Source: Planctomycetota bacterium
GTDB lineage: Bacteria > Planctomycetota > Planctomycetia > Gemmatales > Gemmataceae
DNA: 44,613 bases
Assembly: GCA_016873095.1 (NCBI GenBank)
Contig: VGYC01000040.1
Coordinates: forward strand, 1-44,613
Reading direction: 5' to 3'
Shown here: positions 31,706 through 40,303 of the stretch, piece after piece
How positions within the stretch are numbered: the stretch's first letter is position 1
Layout: each line of letters opens with the position of its first letter
Translations under genes and position numbers: made by a program
Notes under the pieces: model-generated
Told to the model about the DNA's origin: nothing
The model's input: the letters and a program-made list of their open reading frames with translations, nothing else
Database searches by the model: none

Positions 31706-32524
31706 CTACCAGCGTGTGGCCACGGCCACTTTCTTGTCCGGAAAGACGGGAATCTTGGCCAGGTCGAGGGTGGTGAAGATGGGAATTACCTCTGGCCGCA
31801 CACGGCACATGGCCATGCTGCTGCCCCAGCCTTTCAGCCACACGTAGACCTCGCCGAGCATCTTGACGCCGCTGGTCGATACGCGCCGAAGATTCTTGCA
31901 ATCGAGGAGCACGCGCAGGTTGTTGCGGCTCAGGTTGTCGCACAGCTCTTTCTTGATGAGTGCGATCTCGCCCTCATCAACCATCTGCGTGTCGTTGAAA
32001 CGAATCGTGGTGATGCCCCCCTCCTTGCCGATGCGCAGCCGCCCCTTGACCATTCCCTTCATGGCTTGCAGCTGATCGATGATGGAAGCCGCCGCCTCCG
32101 AAGCGTTCGTGGTCTGGTGGAAGGCGTCCGCCTCTTCGTCGAAGAGTTCCTGCTCGGCAGTCACGTCGAGGCTGCGGGCCGCCCACTCCTCGAGATCCCG
32201 CCCGGACAGCGGTTTCTCGCGAAACTGAACCACAAATTCGAGGGGCCCGACGTCGAGTTTGTCCCCCGGATGCATGGGCCACTCCTGGCCGGGTGGCACC
32301 AGGTCGCCGTTGAGCGTCGTGGTGAAACCGCTGGCCATGTCGCGAACATAGATCTTTCGCTCGCGCACAACCAGAGCACAATGTTCCTCCCCAACGCCTT
32401 CGACCTTTGAGCGAAGCTGACACATCCGGGACGTGCCGATCATGAACAGATCGACCGTGATAGAGATCGGCATGCCCTTGTGCTTGCCCCTGGCAACGAT
32501 CAAATAGAACTTGAAGGCTTTCAT
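31706..32524 (-). CDS. FHA domain fused to a STAS domain
   Basis: A 272-residue protein. The N-terminal half is an FHA domain (about 5-105), with SRMCQLR, EEHCALVV, TTLNGDLV and GDKLDVGPLEFVV at the expected positions; such domains bind phosphothreonine. A charged linker (about 110-160) follows. The C-terminal half (about 165-270) has the strand-helix pattern and NLRVLLDCKNLRRVSTSGVKML of a STAS domain, the fold of anti-sigma antagonists, where Ser at the LRRVSTSGV site is the usual phosphorylation point. A protein that reads Thr phosphorylation and acts as an anti-anti-sigma factor would connect the Ser/Thr kinases with sigma control (inference). ATG 32524 is preferred; the promoter is at 32654-32682. 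Confidence 0.85.
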   Translation of the reverse strand: MKAFKFYLIVARGKHKGMPISITVDLFMIGTSRMCQLRSKVEGVGEEHCALVVRERKIYVRDMASGFTTTLNGDLVPPGQEWPMHPGDKLDVGPLEFVVQFREKPLSGRDLEEWAARSLDVTAEQELFDEEADAFHQTTNASEAAASIIDQLQAMKGMVKGRLRIGKEGGITTIRFNDTQMVDEGEIALIKKELCDNLSRNNLRVLLDCKNLRRVSTSGVKMLGEVYVWLKGWGSSMAMCRVRPEVIPIFTTLDLAKIPVFPDKKVAVATRW

Positions 32525-32941
32525 CGCGCAAGTTCCCGAGAGGGATTGCAATTTCCGGCAATGGCCTGAACGGGGCGCGGCTGCGAGTTTGCGAGTCTTG
32601 CAGCCGGGATCCAGGCTCCCGGGCGAACGTGCTGTCTGGCTGGGTTAGCTTGAATTCTACAGTGAGTCGACATGCGATACAATCTGCATTTGCTCGATTC
32701 ACCATTATTATTTCCAGAATCGCCGGCTACCTGGCGGGGAGGCGGTTTCGACGCCAATCCCGCAAGTGCTTGAAAAAAAATGTGTTTTGCGGCCGCGCCT
32801 GTCACTGCTTTCGCTGAACCACCAAAACTTTGGAGTCTTTGTCATCCGCGCTGGATTGATGCCCCAGCACCAGCTATGCGATTGCCGCGAAGATGACTTG
32901 GATGACACGTGCGCAGCGAGCCATTTTCAGCGAGCGACCTC
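32525..32941. other. Intergenic region upstream of the FHA-STAS gene
   Basis: 417 bases. It contains the FHA-STAS promoter (32654-32682) near its middle. The rest has no protein-like frame; an A8 run at 32775-32782 follows the promoter region on the other side. The minus-strand gene beyond ends at 32942. Confidence 0.5.
32654..32682 (-). promoter_or_regulatory. Candidate sigma-70 promoter of the FHA-STAS gene
   Basis: On the minus strand TTGTAT (32682-32677), a 17-base spacer and TAGAAT (32659-32654). It is the best complete -35/-10 pair seen in the window, about 130 bases before the ATG at 32524. Confidence 0.55.
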
Positions 32942-34900
32942 TTATCTTGAACTGGCTGACTTGCGAATGCAGTACAGATGCTCATAGGTCCGAAGGAATA
33001 CGTCCGCGCCGGCGACGGCCAGTGCCGCGTAAGTCGGCTCGCAAATTTCATTGCGCGACAGCAACTTGAACTTGGGACCGGCGGCAAGGACAAACGTCGT
33101 TCCCTCCAGGCTGGTCACGTACAGTCGGTCGTTTGCCAGCAAAAGCGAGCCCCAGAGTTGCTCGCCGAGACGTTCCTTCCAGATTGTCTTTCCGGACGGC
33201 GCGTCGAGGCAGGCCACGAAGCCAGGGGCGTCGGCGATGTACAGCCGGCCCTGGTGCATGACGCCGCTGCCGATGCGCTGCGGGTTCTTGCCGGCTTGCT
33301 GCCACGCCCTGTGCGAGTCGGTGACGTCGCCGTTCCCGCCGGGCCGGACGGCAAGCAAGGGGCCGTTATGCCCGGAGATGCCGACGACCAGATTGCCCTC
33401 GTCGCCGACGACCGGCATGGCGTAAATCTCGTTGCCGAGTCCACGGCAGGTCCAGATCGCCTTGCCGGTGGCTGGCTCGTAAGCCTTGAACATGCCCTCG
33501 CCGCCGATGCGCTCGCCCGGCAGCGGCATGATCAGTTCGTCGCGCCCGCCGGAGCGGACGATGACCGGCGTGCTCCAGGATCCGAAGACGGGGCTGTTGA
33601 TTGCTCTCTCGTCGCTTTTCCACACCGTCTTGCCGGTGCGCTTGTCGAGGGCAATCAAGAACGAGGAAGGCTCGCCTGGCCCATGAAAGAGGATGAGCAG
33701 ATTGCCATACAGGATCGGACTTGAGCCATTGCCCCAGCGGCTCAGGATCGGGCCGAGATCGCGATGCCAGAGTTTCTTGCCCTCGAAGTCATAAGCGACG
33801 ACGCCGGCCGAAAAGAAATGAGCATAGACCGCCTGTCCGTCGGTCACCGGCGATGCGGAGCATGGCGGATTCTGCTTGTGCGACGTCTCCACGACCGTGC
33901 AGGGCACTTCGCGCTGCCACAGTTTCTTGCCGTCCTTGCGGTCAAAGGCGATGAGGGCGCGGCGCTTGCCGCCGTCCAGCGCCTGCGTGAGAAACACCTT
34001 GTCGCCCCAGACGATCGGCGTTGAGTTTCCCGGCGCCGGCAAGGCAACCTTCCAGCGAACATTCTTTTTCGCATCCCACGTGAGTGGGATGTCGCCAGCC
34101 GCGACGATGCCACGGCCATCCGGCCCGCGCCAGGCCGTCCAGTTTGCGGTCGAGTGTGTGACGGCCTTCACCAGTGCCTCTTCCTGGTCCCAGTAGCTGG
34201 GCAGGCTGTCCCAGGGGTTGGCGCCGTCGCGATCGGTGATATAGATGTAGCCGAGGTTTTTCTCGTCCGCCTCGCGCCAGAATCGCTTCATCTGCTGGCC
34301 GGCGCCGACCTTGTAGGCCAAGTAGAAAATGCGCGCGGCATGGCGGGCCGTCCACTCCGGCAGTGCGAGGCCCGTCGACAAACCAACGCCCTCGAACAGG
34401 CAGGCGATATCGCAGGCCGGCCGGGTGAAGTACTCCTCGACGCACACGGTCCCCGGATTCGTGACGACGAACTTCAGCCCGTGCTTCTTGCGAACGTGCT
34501 GATACAGCGCCGCGTAATACTCGACCTTGTCGGCGCTGCTGGCTTGCTCGTCAAAGAAGATGCCCTGGATTCCGGGATACATCTGCGTCCAGCGATCGAC
34601 GTCCTTCATCACGTCGGCCAGCGGCCGCTTGGCGTACGACGTGGAGACGTAACCGATGAGCGACAGCTGCGCCTGGACCGCACGCTTGCAAATGGATGTG
34701 TAATGGACATCGACCTTTTCGCCCGGACCGCTGGCGGGATTGACGATTACCAGCAACGACTTCCGCGCCGGCGAAGCCAGCAGCCTGTCCCAGTCTTTGA
34801 GCCCCTGGCCTGCCGGATAGAAATAGGCGGGCACGAGGATGCGTGGAGCGGCATCCGCCATGGCCGGGATCAGAAAGAACATGACGAGGCTTGGCCGCAT
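32942..34900 (-). CDS. Secreted Spherulin4-like domain fused to a PQQ-type beta-propeller
   Basis: A 652-residue protein. A signal peptide (about 1-18) is followed by a TIM-barrel-like domain (about 20-240) resembling the Spherulation-specific family 4: ILVPAYFYPAG near the start, IVNPASGPG, IGYVSTSYAKRPL, DVDRWTQMYPGIQGIFFDEQ and the C-terminal FLAYK segment. Related proteins hydrolyse galactosamine-containing polysaccharides. From about 255 on, a beta-propeller of the PQQ/BamB type has blades ending in W-motifs (DGKKLWQREV, EGKKLWHRDL, TGKTVWKSDE, TGKAIWTCRG, SGKTIWKERL). ATG 34900 is chosen; the frame continues to 35032. It probably acts at the cell surface. Catalysis was not verified residue by residue. 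Confidence 0.82.
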   Translation of the reverse strand: MRPSLVMFFLIPAMADAAPRILVPAYFYPAGQGLKDWDRLLASPARKSLLVIVNPASGPGEKVDVHYTSICKRAVQAQLSLIGYVSTSYAKRPLADVMKDVDRWTQMYPGIQGIFFDEQASSADKVEYYAALYQHVRKKHGLKFVVTNPGTVCVEEYFTRPACDIACLFEGVGLSTGLALPEWTARHAARIFYLAYKVGAGQQMKRFWREADEKNLGYIYITDRDGANPWDSLPSYWDQEEALVKAVTHSTANWTAWRGPDGRGIVAAGDIPLTWDAKKNVRWKVALPAPGNSTPIVWGDKVFLTQALDGGKRRALIAFDRKDGKKLWQREVPCTVVETSHKQNPPCSASPVTDGQAVYAHFFSAGVVAYDFEGKKLWHRDLGPILSRWGNGSSPILYGNLLILFHGPGEPSSFLIALDKRTGKTVWKSDERAINSPVFGSWSTPVIVRSGGRDELIMPLPGERIGGEGMFKAYEPATGKAIWTCRGLGNEIYAMPVVGDEGNLVVGISGHNGPLLAVRPGGNGDVTDSHRAWQQAGKNPQRIGSGVMHQGRLYIADAPGFVACLDAPSGKTIWKERLGEQLWGSLLLANDRLYVTSLEGTTFVLAAGPKFKLLSRNEICEPTYAALAVAGADVFLRTYEHLYCIRKSASSR

Positions 34901-34980
34901 GTTGGCTCCCGTGAGAAAATCGTTCGTTGCGGTTTCGCGCACGGGATCACGCCAGATGCGCGGAACCGCACGTGACCTGA

Positions 34981-36906
34981 CTACAGCCCGCTGCCGCGGG
35001 CAATGATGCTGACTTCGCTGCTGGGGACCCACATGTCCAGTTGCAGGTAGTCGGCGCCGACGCTGAGCCCGGCCGAGGACAGCACTGCCTTTGCGGGCAG
35101 GCGGACTCCCTGCGGATCGATCAGCGCCAGCAGACTCGCCATCGCCAGGTGCAACTCGATCCTGCGTGCCGACGGCGCTTGCCGCTGGAAGGCCTTGATT
35201 GCTGTCGACCCCTGCAAGCCCGGCTTGTCGCCGGCGAGGTTCCTCAGTGTCTCATTCAACAAGTCAAGGTCCGAGCCGAAGAAAGCGACCACTTGCTTGC
35301 CGTGCGGCACCAGGCGGAGGTTATTCCATTCGGGACCGAGCAATTGCTTCATGAACGGCCTGGCACGCTGCACGTCGGCGTCGGATAGCTGGATCCGGAC
35401 CACGTCCACGACGCGCCCCTGGCGCTTCTCGGCCTCGGCGATGTACGCGAACGTCGGTCGGATGGAACGCAACACTTCAGCATAGAGCAGTTCCTTGCGG
35501 CGTGCGGCGGCGGCCTCTGCAATCTGCCGATACAACCGATCGGCACGGCGTGAAACCTCCAGCTCGGCCGCTCTTCGAGCCTTGTCCAGTCGCGGCAGGA
35601 CGGGCTCGCCGAGCAATCGAAGCTTCAGCGTCGCTGACTCGCGGACATGGTACTGACGGTCGCTCAGGTCGCGGATCAGTTGCTCGACATCGACGGCGGG
35701 CTTGCCTTTCTCCTTCGGATTCAACTCCAATCCCTTGCCGTCGGCGATCTTGGCGAGCGTGCGCAGATCGGCGAGGAACTTGCCCGCATCGTCGGTATCG
35801 AGGATGGCGACGCCGCTCATGAGGCCTTGCTCGCTCTCTGCGGGGTTCTTGTAGATCGCCAGCCGGCTGCCGCGCAGTCGCGTCCAGACCTCTGTGAAGA
35901 CACCCACCACCACGGGCTGATCGACGGCCGCCAGAATGCGGCGATCCCGAACCAGTGTCTTCAGGACCCAGTCGAACAGCACCTTGGCGATGATCCCAGT
36001 CTTGCGGCCGTCACCCTGGCTGGCCTGCACGGCGAGGACGTTGCCGTCGGGCAGGCCTCGCAGATTCGCGGCCGACTGGGCGGCGCCGAGCGTCTTCAGA
36101 AACTCCTTGCCGCCTTTCTTTTCATTGCCGAGGACGGCGAGCAAGCTGACGCCGAGGCCCCGGTCCACGCGCAGCGTGCCGAGCCCGTAACGCACATCCG
36201 TGAGCGCGTCGAGGAAGTGGTCGATGACCTGTTGCTCGGCGTTATCGTCGAGCTTTCCGAACTGACTGCGCAGGTTGTCGATGAAGCTGCCCCACTCCTT
36301 GCCCATGGCGCGTGGGTTGACGTGAATCACCACGTCGGAGTCGTTGACCGATTTCTTCTGAGCGGCCGACAGTTCCTTGCGTCCCGCCTTGCCGTCCAGG
36401 ACACGGGCAATCGCCTCCCTGGTATTGCCGATGTACAGGTGCTTGCCGCGTGCGAAGAAAAACTTGCCGAAGTTCGTGCCTTTGCCTTCTTCCATCTTGC
36501 CTGCCTTGAGCTGGCCATTCTCGAAACCAAAATTGCGAGCCAGCGCGTCGATTTCCGTGAAGGGCAAGATGAGGACGAGGAACCGATCCAGATTGGGCAG
36601 GTTGAGGAGGTCCTGTCCCTTCTCGGGCGGCGCGAGGACAATGGCCGTCGGACTCTTGAGATCGATGCCGCCGTTGATTCCCAGGAATTGCAGAGCCAGC
36701 AACCAGAGCTGCGACGGCCGAAAGAGATTCTGCATGCCCGCTTCGTTCACGAACTCGTCGCCGCGCTTCGACAGCTCGGCGACATTGCGAATGGCGATCC
36801 CCGCCGTCGCGTCCGCCGGCACCAGGTCGAGCACGGTCTGCGCCTGGGCAGTGCCGGCGACGAGGGCGAGAATCGACGCCGCAAGCAGAAGTCGCGCTGG
36901 CTTCAT
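34981..36906 (-). CDS. Large secreted protein with HEAT-like segment, unknown function
   Basis: A 641-residue protein with a signal peptide (KPARLLLAASILALVAGTAQA). The N-terminal 340 residues repeat a lipoprotein-like alpha/beta pattern (VLDLVPADATAGIAIRNVAEL, IVLAPPEKGQDLLNL) reminiscent of DUF3352-type proteins. A segment around 420-475 (LIRDLSDRQYHVRESATLKL, then EPVLPRLDKARRAAELEVS) matches a HEAT-like unit common in planctomycete proteins. No catalytic motif was recognised. ATG 36906 follows the small basic gene, whose coding frame lies just upstream; the open frame extends to 37224 but that part is the shadow of the next gene. It is in the same direction as that gene and 25 bases from its end. 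Confidence 0.78.
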   Translation of the reverse strand: MKPARLLLAASILALVAGTAQAQTVLDLVPADATAGIAIRNVAELSKRGDEFVNEAGMQNLFRPSQLWLLALQFLGINGGIDLKSPTAIVLAPPEKGQDLLNLPNLDRFLVLILPFTEIDALARNFGFENGQLKAGKMEEGKGTNFGKFFFARGKHLYIGNTREAIARVLDGKAGRKELSAAQKKSVNDSDVVIHVNPRAMGKEWGSFIDNLRSQFGKLDDNAEQQVIDHFLDALTDVRYGLGTLRVDRGLGVSLLAVLGNEKKGGKEFLKTLGAAQSAANLRGLPDGNVLAVQASQGDGRKTGIIAKVLFDWVLKTLVRDRRILAAVDQPVVVGVFTEVWTRLRGSRLAIYKNPAESEQGLMSGVAILDTDDAGKFLADLRTLAKIADGKGLELNPKEKGKPAVDVEQLIRDLSDRQYHVRESATLKLRLLGEPVLPRLDKARRAAELEVSRRADRLYRQIAEAAAARRKELLYAEVLRSIRPTFAYIAEAEKRQGRVVDVVRIQLSDADVQRARPFMKQLLGPEWNNLRLVPHGKQVVAFFGSDLDLLNETLRNLAGDKPGLQGSTAIKAFQRQAPSARRIELHLAMASLLALIDPQGVRLPAKAVLSSAGLSVGADYLQLDMWVPSSEVSIIARGSGL

Positions 36907-36931
36907 GTTCGACTCCGTAAAGGATCGCTCA

Positions 36932-37288
36932 TCAAGATTTCTTGGATTTGCGCAACGGTAAATGGACTGCCTGGGCCGACTTGCCGTCCTTGCTCGGCAG
37001 CACCTTGACGGTGTTGCCCTTGACCATGCGGTCGTCCTTGATGCCCTTCTTGCTGATGCCTCCCTGCGGGCCGAAGAACTTGGTGCCGTCGGTGACCTTG
37101 AACTTCCGGTCCTTGCCGTTCTTGAGCTTGAGCGTGAAGACGCTGGCCCTGGCGTCCACGCTCTGGATCTTGCCGTTGATGAAGTCATCGTCGGCAGCGG
37201 CTTCCTTCTTGCCTCCCCGGGCATCGAGGGTGAGGAAGCCGACGGCCAAGCACAGCACGGCGCCGCCCAGGACGCGCAGCCAGATCAT
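36932..37288 (-). CDS. Small basic secreted protein, unknown function
   Basis: A 118-residue protein with a signal peptide (WLRVLGGAVLCLAVGFLTLDARG) and a Lys/Asp-rich mature part with strand-like segments (FINGKIQSVDARASVFTLKL, FKVTDGTKFFGPQG, KGNTVKVLP) and a basic end (PLRKSKKS). The pattern G-x-I-x-x-VDA ... F-x-V-x-D-x-T-x-F ... V-x-V is shared with the gene at 41748-42116, suggesting paralogs with a small beta-barrel. GGAGAG lies before ATG 37288, and TAGAAT at 37378-37383 (minus) precedes it. It is divergent from rph. Confidence 0.75.
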   Translation of the reverse strand: MIWLRVLGGAVLCLAVGFLTLDARGGKKEAAADDDFINGKIQSVDARASVFTLKLKNGKDRKFKVTDGTKFFGPQGGISKKGIKDDRMVKGNTVKVLPSKDGKSAQAVHLPLRKSKKS

Positions 37289-37580
37289 GATGCACTCTCC
37301 AGGGGAAGACGTGTAACCGTCCGGTGCCGGGCACTCGCCGCCATGCCGGAGCGACATCGCCTCCCGATGCGGGGATCATTCTAAGCAGTGGAACCAGCGA
37401 AGGCGAGTTATGCCTCCCCGCTCCGTCGCTTGCACCGCGGCTCAGGCGTCGGGATCTGATATCGACTTGACGCCGGCGTGCCGCGCCGTAACTGGTCAAC
37501 ATGACTTCGGCGCGCGGCAACCGTGAGGCACCGATACTTCGGGCTCATTCTCCCCGCTCGCCAATGCCGAGGAGATGCAC

Positions 37581-38309
37581 ATGCGGAACGATGGGCGGCG
37601 GGCGGATCAACTGCGGCCGCTGAAGTTTCAGCGACGTTATGGCAGGCAGGCCGCCGGGAGCGTGCTCGTGCGCATGGGCCGGACGACGGTGCTGTGCACG
37701 TGCTGCGTGGAGGCCGGCGTGCCGCCGTTTCTCGTCGGCACCGGCAAGGGCTGGCTGACGGCGGAGTACGGCATGTTGCCGGGCAGCACCGGGACGCGCA
37801 AGCCGCGTGACCGCGGCGGCAAAGTCGATGGCCGGACCGTCGAGATTCAGCGACTCATCGGCCGCAGCCTGCGCGCTGTCGTCAATCTGGACAAGCTACG
37901 CGAGCACACCCTGTGGCTGGATTGCGACGTGCTCGAGGCAGACGGCGGCACGCGCACGGCCAGCATCAATGGCGCTTTTGTCGCCCTGGCCGATGCCCTG
38001 GCAACCAAGCGCGACGTGCTCGGCCCGGCGCGCGACATCGTCAAGGACAGCGTCGCGGCCATCAGCGTGGGCCTGCTTGACGACTTCGAGTTGCTCGACC
38101 TGGATTACAGCGAGGACAAGGAAGCCGAGGTAGACCTCAATCTCGTCATGACCGGCGCCGGCGCGTTTGTCGAAGTCCAGGGAACCGGCGAGGAGGCGAC
38201 CTTCACTCGCCAGCAACTCGACCGACTGCTCAAGCTGGGCAAGCTGGGCATCGATCAGATCGTCAAGTCGCAAAAACAAGCGCTGGGGAGCCATTGGCCT
38301 CTGGACTGA
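37581..38309 (+). CDS. rph: Ribonuclease PH
   Basis: A 242-residue phosphorolytic 3'-5' exoribonuclease that trims tRNA 3' ends. The family pattern is intact: QLRPLKFQRRYGRQAAGSVLVRMGRTTVLCTCCVE, then PPFLVGTGKGWLTAEYGMLPGSTGTRKPRD, GRTVEIQRLIGRSLRAVV, WLDCDVLEADGGTRTASINGAFVAL, and SVGLLDDFELLDLDYSEDKEAEVDLNLVMTGAGAFVEVQGTGEEATFTRQQLDRLLKL. The usual phosphate-binding Arg/Thr residues are present. The ATG at 37581 is preferred over 37575 because GAGGAG ends 6 bases before it. It is cytoplasmic and forms hexamers in known cases. The gene is followed after 82 bases by a secreted-protein gene. Confidence 0.96.
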   Translation: MRNDGRRADQLRPLKFQRRYGRQAAGSVLVRMGRTTVLCTCCVEAGVPPFLVGTGKGWLTAEYGMLPGSTGTRKPRDRGGKVDGRTVEIQRLIGRSLRAVVNLDKLREHTLWLDCDVLEADGGTRTASINGAFVALADALATKRDVLGPARDIVKDSVAAISVGLLDDFELLDLDYSEDKEAEVDLNLVMTGAGAFVEVQGTGEEATFTRQQLDRLLKLGKLGIDQIVKSQKQALGSHWPLD

Positions 38310-38343
38310 ACGGGCCGCCGATGCTATGAGCCGCGTTCCGGAA

Positions 38344-38379
38344 ATTGCAGAATGCAGACTTCAGATTGCAGATTTGCAG
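38344..38379 (+). repeat. Short TTGCAG-type direct repeats before a secreted-protein gene
   Basis: ATTGCAG, AATGCAG, CTTCAG, ATTGCAG and ATTTGCAG follow each other in about 36 bases, directly before the ribosome-binding site of the next gene. The cluster resembles a low-complexity intergenic repeat. Confidence 0.45.
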
Positions 38380-38391
38380 AGGGGACAGGCC

Positions 38392-39501
38392 ATGAGGATT
38401 TCGAAGCACGTCGGAGCGGCGCTGGCGCTTGGGACCGCCATTCTCATCGTCGAGGTCGGCTCGGCCCAGGTGCCGGGACCGATGGACCAGTCGATCCTGC
38501 GTAATCCGTTGCTCGAGACGCCCCCGCAGCATTCCGGATTGCCGTATACGCCGGGCCAGCAGTCGGCGCGAACACCTGCGGCCGCGCAACCGGACATCAA
38601 CCAGGACATTCTTGTCAGCGACAAGCAGGGCCCGTGGATGATCTTCGTCACTTCCTACAGCGGGAAGGAAGCCGCCGTCATGGCCCGGCAAATGGTGATG
38701 GAACTTCGAAACACGTATCGGCTGCCAGCCTACGTGTTCAATCGCGGCACCGACGAGAAGCGCAAGGAAGATGCCCGCGTCAAGGGCATCATTGAAAAGC
38801 AACGGCAGTTCCTTGCCGAGAAAGGCCTGCCGCTCAACACGCCGCTCCGCGTCAAGCGCTTGCAGATAGAAGAGCAATGTGCGGTGCTCGTCGGCGACTA
38901 TGCGGATGACGCTGCGGCACGTCGCAGCCTGAACGACATGCGCCGCCTCAAGCCTCCCGATCCCGAGCGCGTCAAGCTGGACAAGGTCTACAGTCTGGTG
39001 GTTGACGCCAAGGGCAAGGAGAATCGGCGCGAGGAGTTCGTCAATCCGTTCAACAAGGCCTTCGTGATTCACAATCCGCTGCTCAAGGTGGAACGATCCC
39101 GAGAAGCCGATGAGTCGGATCTTGCCGCCACGAAGCTGCTGACGCGCGGCGAGGACTTCAGCCTGTTCAATTGCCCCAAGCCGTACACGCTGGTCATCAA
39201 ACAGTTCACGACACCGACGGTGACGCAGCCGCGCTCCGGCAGCGGCTCGTTTCTCGCAGCCCTGGGCCTGAACAAGACCGGCGACGGCGTGGACACGGCC
39301 GCCCACAATGCCCACAATCTCGCCGAGCTGATGCGCAAGTCCTTTCAGCTCGAAGCCTATGTGCTGCACACGCGCCACAGCAGCATCGTCACTGTCGGCG
39401 GCTTCGACAGCCTCGGCGACCCGCGCATGCGCTCGACGCAAGAAATGCTCGTCAACCGTCTCAAGGTGCCGAGTGCCGTTCCCATGGCCGTGCCGCGCTA
39501 G
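38392..39501 (+). CDS. Secreted protein with SPOR-like repeats, unknown function
   Basis: A 369-residue protein with a signal peptide (GAALALGTAILIVEVGSAQ), a Pro/Gln-rich linker (about 30-70) and then two alpha/beta regions. The first (about 75-195) contains PWMIFVTSYSGKEAAVMARQMVMEL, LPAYVFNRG and QCAVLVGDYADDAAARRSLNDMRRL; the second (about 270-365) has YTLVIKQF, KSFQLEAYVLHTRHSSIVTVGGFDSLGDPRM. This order (strand, helix, Y-V, then V-x-V-G-x-F/Y) resembles SPOR domains that bind peptidoglycan, but this is only a resemblance. GAGGGGAC lies before ATG 38392. It is convergent with the carbonic anhydrase gene. Confidence 0.7.
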   Translation: MRISKHVGAALALGTAILIVEVGSAQVPGPMDQSILRNPLLETPPQHSGLPYTPGQQSARTPAAAQPDINQDILVSDKQGPWMIFVTSYSGKEAAVMARQMVMELRNTYRLPAYVFNRGTDEKRKEDARVKGIIEKQRQFLAEKGLPLNTPLRVKRLQIEEQCAVLVGDYADDAAARRSLNDMRRLKPPDPERVKLDKVYSLVVDAKGKENRREEFVNPFNKAFVIHNPLLKVERSREADESDLAATKLLTRGEDFSLFNCPKPYTLVIKQFTTPTVTQPRSGSGSFLAALGLNKTGDGVDTAAHNAHNLAELMRKSFQLEAYVLHTRHSSIVTVGGFDSLGDPRMRSTQEMLVNRLKVPSAVPMAVPR

Positions 39502-39529
39502 GGTTCTCGCGTGACCTCGCGAATCAGTC

Positions 39530-40204
39530 CTAGATCGCCGCGATCGCGTCAATTCTGGCCCCGGCCAGCAGTGGCGTGGGCGGTTGTTGCGACAGCGGCT
39601 GCAACTGACCGCGTTCCGGGTCATAGGCGAAAACCTGTCCGGTCTCGATCTTGTAAACCCAGGCATGCAGCTTGAGCTGGCCGCTGGCCAGCCGCGACGC
39701 CACGGCGGGATGCGAACGCATGTTGTCGAGCTGAGCCAGCACGTTTTCCTGAATGGCAACGCTCATCAGGTCCGGTCCACGCAGGCCGGCGTACTTCTCC
39801 TTGACGATCCAGCGGGTGGCCTCGGCGTGCTTGAGCCAGGCGCGCACCGCCGGCATGTTTTCCCGCAGGTCGTCCGGGGCGAGCAAGGCCTTGATGGCTC
39901 CACAGTGCGAATGCCCGCAAACGATGATGTCCTTGACGCCGAGTCCGACGACGGCGAACTCGATGGTTGCCCCCTCGCCGCCGTTGGCCGCCCCGTAAGG
40001 CGGCACGATGTTGCCGGCATTGCGCAAGATGAACAGCTCGCCCGGGTCGGTCTGGGTGATCAAGTTTGGGTTGATGCGCGAATCGGAGCAGGTCACGAAC
40101 AGGGCATCCGGGTTCTGCCCAGCCGCTAGCCGCTCGAAGAGTTCGCGCTGAGAGCTGAAGATGTTCTCCTGGAATTGATGGATTCCTTGCACGAGCTTTC
40201 GCAT
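39530..40204 (-). CDS. Beta-class carbonic anhydrase
   Basis: A 224-residue zinc enzyme that interconverts CO2 and bicarbonate. The zinc ligands and catalytic residues are visible: Cys39, Asp41 and Arg43 in CSDSR; His98 and Cys101 in CGHSHCGA. FILRNAGNIVPPYG and GATIEFAVVGLGVKDIIVCGHS complete the family pattern. No signal peptide is present. ATG 40204 has GGAG 8 bases upstream. It is cytoplasmic, probably supplying bicarbonate for carboxylations. It is convergent with the secreted protein upstream and in line with the small membrane gene at 40304-40642. Confidence 0.96.
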   Translation of the reverse strand: MRKLVQGIHQFQENIFSSQRELFERLAAGQNPDALFVTCSDSRINPNLITQTDPGELFILRNAGNIVPPYGAANGGEGATIEFAVVGLGVKDIIVCGHSHCGAIKALLAPDDLRENMPAVRAWLKHAEATRWIVKEKYAGLRGPDLMSVAIQENVLAQLDNMRSHPAVASRLASGQLKLHAWVYKIETGQVFAYDPERGQLQPLSQQPPTPLLAGARIDAIAAI

Positions 40205-40303
40205 CGCCATTCTCCGTAGTGTTTGAATCGTCGCCCGCGGCACAAGGCGCGGACGACGCCGAAATCAGGTTCGTTCTTGAAGATCAACGAGAACTGCAAC
40301 TCA

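Noticed and set aside
36907-37224. N-terminal extension of the large secreted protein
   Set aside because: It overlaps the small basic secreted gene in another frame; a clear signal peptide starts at 36906.
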